From CBFDBF01 sp050304615 (GTDB lineage: Bacteria > Pseudomonadota > Gammaproteobacteria > Chromatiales > Chromatiaceae), in NCBI GenBank assembly GCA_050304615.1, contig JBNLDW010000008.1:1-64000 (forward strand): a DNA stretch of 64,000 nucleotides, written 5' to 3'. Positions 60,801-64,000 of the stretch are shown one piece after another. The notes under the pieces are model-generated. The model did not search any database, was not told where the DNA came from, and saw only the letters and a list, made by a program, of their open reading frames with translations. Position numbers and translations under genes: made by a program. Position 1 is the stretch's first letter; each line of letters starts with the position of its first letter.

Positions 60801-61778
60801 ATGGCACTATCCGACTACATAAATACCCTTGGCCAGGATCTGCTCCGCAGATATGGTGAGCGTGTCCACAAGATTGCTATCAATGCTGGTATGACCTGTC
60901 CCAACAGGGATGGCAGTAAGGGGCAGGGTGGCTGTACCTTCTGTAATAGCATCTCATTTAGCCCCAATCCCCGACGAGCACCGGATATTGCTACCCAGAT
61001 AGAGTCGGGTCGGAGGGTCATTGCTAAGCGTACCGGGGCCAGGCGTTTTATTGCCTATTTCCAGGCATATACCAATACCTACGCCGATGTTCAGTATCTT
61101 GCTAAGCTCTATGGTCAGGCGCTGCAAGAGCCTGATGTGATCGGGCTGGCGGTTGGTACCAGGCCAGATTGTGTGCCCGATCAGGTGTTGGATCTTTTGG
61201 CTGACTACCAGAATAAGGGCCATGAGGTGTGGCTGGAGCTGGGGCTACAGTCTGCCTTTGATCAGACTCTGGATGGGGTAAACCGTGGCCACAATTTCGC
61301 TGACTATCGACAGGCGGTACGGGCCGCGCGGCTACGTGGCCTCAAGGTCTGTACCCATCTGATTGTTGGTATGCCGGGTGAGGGGCAAGGACACGCAATG
61401 ACTACCCTGAACAGGGTTCTGGAGCTTGGAGTAGAGGGGTTGAAACTGCATCCCCTGCATGTAGTGAAGGGGACAATCCTGGCCAAACAGTGGCAACAGG
61501 GAGAGTATCAGCCACTGAGTATGGAGGAGTATATCTCCATTGCCGCCGATTTGATCGAAGGCACTCCGGCAGACGTGGTTTATCATCGGGTAACCGGAAC
61601 GGCAGCGCAAGATGTCCTGCTGGCCCCGCCATGGTGCAGCCTTAAATGGGCGGTACTAAACGGGATAGAGGATGAACTCAGGCGGCGAGGAAGTCGTCAG
61701 GGGGCGTTTGAGATTGGTACCCAGTTGTCCAGTAAAGGTATACAGAGAGAGCGGCAACGGCTCTCCTCAATTCGGTGA
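60801..61778 (+). CDS. yhcC: Radical SAM protein YhcC
   Basis: 325-residue TIGR01212-type radical SAM protein of unconfirmed function. The cluster cysteines are in CPNRDGSKGQGGCTFC (an unusually long first gap, typical of this family). Other family blocks: AYFQAYTNTYA, VGTRPDC, WLELGLQSAFD and HLIVGMPGE. The stop overlaps the possible GTG start region of ubiU (61775-61778), so it is co-transcribed with ubiquinone genes. Confidence 0.9.
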   Translation: MALSDYINTLGQDLLRRYGERVHKIAINAGMTCPNRDGSKGQGGCTFCNSISFSPNPRRAPDIATQIESGRRVIAKRTGARRFIAYFQAYTNTYADVQYLAKLYGQALQEPDVIGLAVGTRPDCVPDQVLDLLADYQNKGHEVWLELGLQSAFDQTLDGVNRGHNFADYRQAVRAARLRGLKVCTHLIVGMPGEGQGHAMTTLNRVLELGVEGLKLHPLHVVKGTILAKQWQQGEYQPLSMEEYISIAADLIEGTPADVVYHRVTGTAAQDVLLAPPWCSLKWAVLNGIEDELRRRGSRQGAFEIGTQLSSKGIQRERQRLSSIR

Positions 61779-61783
61779 TGACT

Positions 61784-62779
61784 ATGGAACTGATCTGTCC
61801 CGCAGGAAATCTACCGGCGCTAAAGGCGGCTGTGGACAACGGTGCCGATGCGGTCTACATCGGATTTCAGGATGACACCAACGCACGCCATTTCGCTGGC
61901 CTCAATTTTGGTCCGGCCAAGGTGGAAGCAGGTATAGAGTACGCCAAACAGCGAGGAGCAAAGGTCTTTCTTGCCCTCAATACATATCCCCAGCCCAGTG
62001 GCTGGGAGCGCTGGCAGCTGGCGGTTGATCGGGCCGCCGAGTTTGGTGTGGATGCAATGATAGCTGCCGATATCGGTGTGCTGGACTATGCCACCGAACA
62101 CTATCCTGAGTTAAACCTACACCTTTCGGTGCAGGGCTCGGCCACCAATTATGCAGCGTTGCGGTTTTATCAGGAGCGCTTCAATATCAAGCGGGCCGTG
62201 CTGCCCCGGGTTCTCTCTATTGATCAGGTACAGCATGTGGTGGAGCACTGCTCGATGGAGATTGAGGTATTCGGTTTTGGTAGTCTATGTGTCATGGTGG
62301 AGGGGCGTTGTATCCTCTCCTCTTATGCCACCGGGCGCTCCCCCAATACATTTGGCGCCTGCTCTCCGGCCAGCCATGTGGAGTGGCGGGAGACGCCTGA
62401 TGGCCTGGAGACCCGCCTGGGTGGTGTGCTGATAGAGCGGGTTGGAGCAGGAGAAAATGCCGGCTATCCCACCCTCTGTAAAGGGCGGTTTAAGGTGGGC
62501 GGTAATACCTTCCATGCGATAGAAGAGCCAACCAGTCTGAACACCCTGGAGGTGCTACCACTGCTGCATCAGGCCGGAGTGGCCGCCATCAAGATCGAGG
62601 GTCGGCAACGCAGCCCGGTCTATACTGCCCAAGTAACTAAGGTGTGGCGGGCGGCACTGGATTCCTGTAACAGAGATCCACAGCAGTACAAACCTCAGGC
62701 CGACTGGATCGCCGCCCTGGGCAAGGTATCCGAAGGGACGCAGACAACACTTGGAGCCTATCATCGCCCCTGGCAATAA
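61784..62779 (+). CDS. ubiU: O2-independent ubiquinone hydroxylation protein UbiU
   Basis: U32-family 4Fe-4S protein that, with UbiV, hydroxylates the ubiquinone ring without oxygen, using prephenate. 331 residues from ATG 61784 (MELICPAG, as in E. coli YhbU); GTG 61775 and ATG 61778 are also in frame. Conserved cluster cysteines: GSLCVM, EGRCIL, FGACSPA and TLCKGRF. Ends TTLGAYHRPWQ, the typical tail. Ubiquinone can thus be made under anoxia. Confidence 0.95.
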   Translation: MELICPAGNLPALKAAVDNGADAVYIGFQDDTNARHFAGLNFGPAKVEAGIEYAKQRGAKVFLALNTYPQPSGWERWQLAVDRAAEFGVDAMIAADIGVLDYATEHYPELNLHLSVQGSATNYAALRFYQERFNIKRAVLPRVLSIDQVQHVVEHCSMEIEVFGFGSLCVMVEGRCILSSYATGRSPNTFGACSPASHVEWRETPDGLETRLGGVLIERVGAGENAGYPTLCKGRFKVGGNTFHAIEEPTSLNTLEVLPLLHQAGVAAIKIEGRQRSPVYTAQVTKVWRAALDSCNRDPQQYKPQADWIAALGKVSEGTQTTLGAYHRPWQ

Positions 62780-62934
62780 CCACAAAATTAATCTTTTCCT
62801 TGTATGCTGCGTTATCACCTTTCTCAAATGCCCATTTACTCATGTGTAAACTGCACTTTTCGAAAGGCTCTGGCATTGCCTAAAAGAAAAATCTCTGATT
62901 TTGAGGTAGGTTATAACCCTATGGATTTGAACTC

Positions 62935-63858
62935 ATGAGTAAGCAGCCGAAACTATCGCTCGGTCCCATCCTCTACTTCTGGTCACGAGAGGATGTGTTG
63001 GCGTTCTATCAGCAGGTGGCAGAGTGGCCGCTGGATATAGTCTATCTGGGGGAGACTGTCTGCTCCAAGCGCACGCTCTTGAGCATGGAGGATTGGCTAG
63101 AGCTGGCAGAGATGCTGCAGAAGGCGGGTAAAGAGGTGGTGCTCTCCACTATGGCGCTGCTGGAGGCGGAGTCGGAGATGAAACGGTTGAGTCGCATCTG
63201 TGCCAATGAGGATTATCTGGTAGAGGCCAACGACATGGGGGCGGTGCAGCTGCGGCAAGGTAGACCATTTGTCAGCGGACACAGCGTGAATGTATACAAT
63301 GGCAGAACGTTAAAGCTGCTGGCAGAGCAGGGGATGACCCGTTGGGTGATGCCGCTGGAGCTATCCTGGATGACCCTGGCCGATATGCAGCAGCAACGCC
63401 CGGTTGGGGTAGAGACAGAGGTGTTTGCCTTTGGCCGGTTGCCACTGGCCTACTCGGCGCGCTGTTTTACCGCCCGCGCCCATAATTTGCCCAAGGACAA
63501 TTGCCAATACCGCTGTCTGGACTATCCAGATGGACTGAACCTGAAGGCACAGGATGGGACCAGCTTTCTGGTCCTAAATGGTATCCAGACCCAATCGTCC
63601 TATACCTTCAATCTTCTGGCTGAGATTGGACGGATGCGGGAGCTGGGGGTGGATGTAATTCGTATTAGCCCACAGGCACAGCACACAGATAGGGTGGTGC
63701 AGATGTTTCACCGTACCATGGTCGGTGAGGGGGATCTGGCAGAGGCAGCTACCGAGTTGGAGTCTCTGTTGCCTACCGGTTCATGTGATGGCTATTGGCA
63801 TGGAGATGCCGGGATGTCCGCACGAGGCGAGGAGCTGGGGCCCCCCTCTACTAACTGA
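62935..63858 (+). CDS. ubiV: O2-independent ubiquinone hydroxylation protein UbiV
   Basis: Partner of UbiU in a heterodimer of 4Fe-4S proteins. 307 residues; cluster cysteines in GETVCSKR, SARCFTARAHN and DNCQYRCLDYPDG. The C-terminus ends shortly after the DGYWHG motif usual for the family, with a Ser/Gly-rich extra tail. 155 bases separate it from ubiU. Convergent with ubiT. Confidence 0.95.
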   Translation: MSKQPKLSLGPILYFWSREDVLAFYQQVAEWPLDIVYLGETVCSKRTLLSMEDWLELAEMLQKAGKEVVLSTMALLEAESEMKRLSRICANEDYLVEANDMGAVQLRQGRPFVSGHSVNVYNGRTLKLLAEQGMTRWVMPLELSWMTLADMQQQRPVGVETEVFAFGRLPLAYSARCFTARAHNLPKDNCQYRCLDYPDGLNLKAQDGTSFLVLNGIQTQSSYTFNLLAEIGRMRELGVDVIRISPQAQHTDRVVQMFHRTMVGEGDLAEAATELESLLPTGSCDGYWHGDAGMSARGEELGPPSTN

Positions 63859-63863
63859 GATGG

Positions 63864-64000
63864 CTAGTCTTTAGGCTCTAGCATATTAGTAGCACCATCC
63901 AGTAGCTTTAGGATGTAGCCAAGGCGTTCCTCCAGCTCTAGTGAATCGAGAAAATTCTTCACGAACAGACCAAGTTCTGTGCTGCCACCCAGACGTAGCC
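63864..64000 (-). CDS. ubiT: UbiT (SCP2-domain ubiquinone factor), C-terminal part
   Basis: Partial: 45 codons ending at the stop 63864-63866, the rest lies beyond the window. The visible peptide LRLGGSTELGLFVKNFLDSL, then ELEERLGYI, has the YhbT/UbiT C-terminal signature. UbiT is an SCP2-type lipid-binding accessory protein needed with UbiUV for anaerobic ubiquinone. Only 5 bases separate its stop from the ubiV stop. Confidence 0.85.
   Translation of the reverse strand, partial: LRLGGSTELGLFVKNFLDSLELEERLGYILKLLDGATNMLEPKD

Noticed and set aside
1..64000. CRISPR array
   Set aside because: No regularly spaced identical direct repeats of 23-40 bases were seen; the only phased repeats are the 11-bp half-site arrays.

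Overview
The window is a chromosomal segment of a gammaproteobacterium. The evidence is the block rlmN-pilF-rodZ-hisS-yfgM-bamB-der, the pairs guaB-guaA and cbpA-cbpM, creB-creC, the O2-independent ubiquinone genes ubiU/ubiV/ubiT, a sigma-54-type pilin promoter and a PatZ-type acetyltransferase. A Chromatiales-like, metabolically flexible host would fit, but I cannot name the species from sequence alone.

Layout. 1-1.2 kb: two tandem, nearly identical type IV pilin genes (the second is cut by the window edge). 1.8-5.4 kb: glyA-nrdR-ribD-ribE. 5.4-6.2 kb: a 557-bp gene-less element with 18-bp terminal inverted repeats. 6.2-11.9 kb (minus strand): ettA, a broken TPR lipoprotein gene, a lipoamide-dehydrogenase-like flavoprotein and pgm. 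12-21.6 kb (plus): htpG, then the conserved translation/envelope block rlmN to der. 21.6-24.5 kb (minus): glutamate dehydrogenase and xseA. 24.6-27.7 kb: guaB-guaA. 27.8-35.6 kb: a TauE/SafE permease, a DUF4359 protein, and an accessory locus made of creBC, a VIT/VWA surface protein with a PEP-CTERM-like tail, an exosortase-family transpeptidase, a truncated second VIT gene, an extra cis-prenyltransferase and a gene remnant. 35.8-40.2 kb: an RND pump pair without an outer-membrane channel gene. 40.4-43.7 kb: cbpA-cbpM, tadA and a CcoN-like protein that has lost its oxygen-reducing site.

43.7-50.6 kb is an A+T-richer island of small, mostly secreted or membrane proteins, all on the minus strand. 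Several of its gaps carry related imperfect palindromes (GGTCAGA/GGTCGGA arms). 50.6-64 kb returns to household genes: an HDAC-family deacetylase divergent from a Pat acetyltransferase, mtgA, a REC-REC-PAS-GGDEF-EAL protein, a macrodomain hydrolase, a 25-residue membrane peptide gene with its own Shine-Dalgarno sequence and terminator, mltF, tRNA-Ser(CGA), and yhcC-ubiU-ubiV facing ubiT.

The best candidates for an undescribed system are: (i) the creBC / VIT-VWA / exosortase / UppS locus, whose two VIT promoters carry the same array of four TYCAY-like half-sites at 11-bp steps; (ii) the CcoN paralogue that keeps only the low-spin haem ligands; (iii) the palindrome-separated minus-strand island; and (iv) the 25-residue membrane peptide gene. 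All calls come from reading the sequence; no database search was run.
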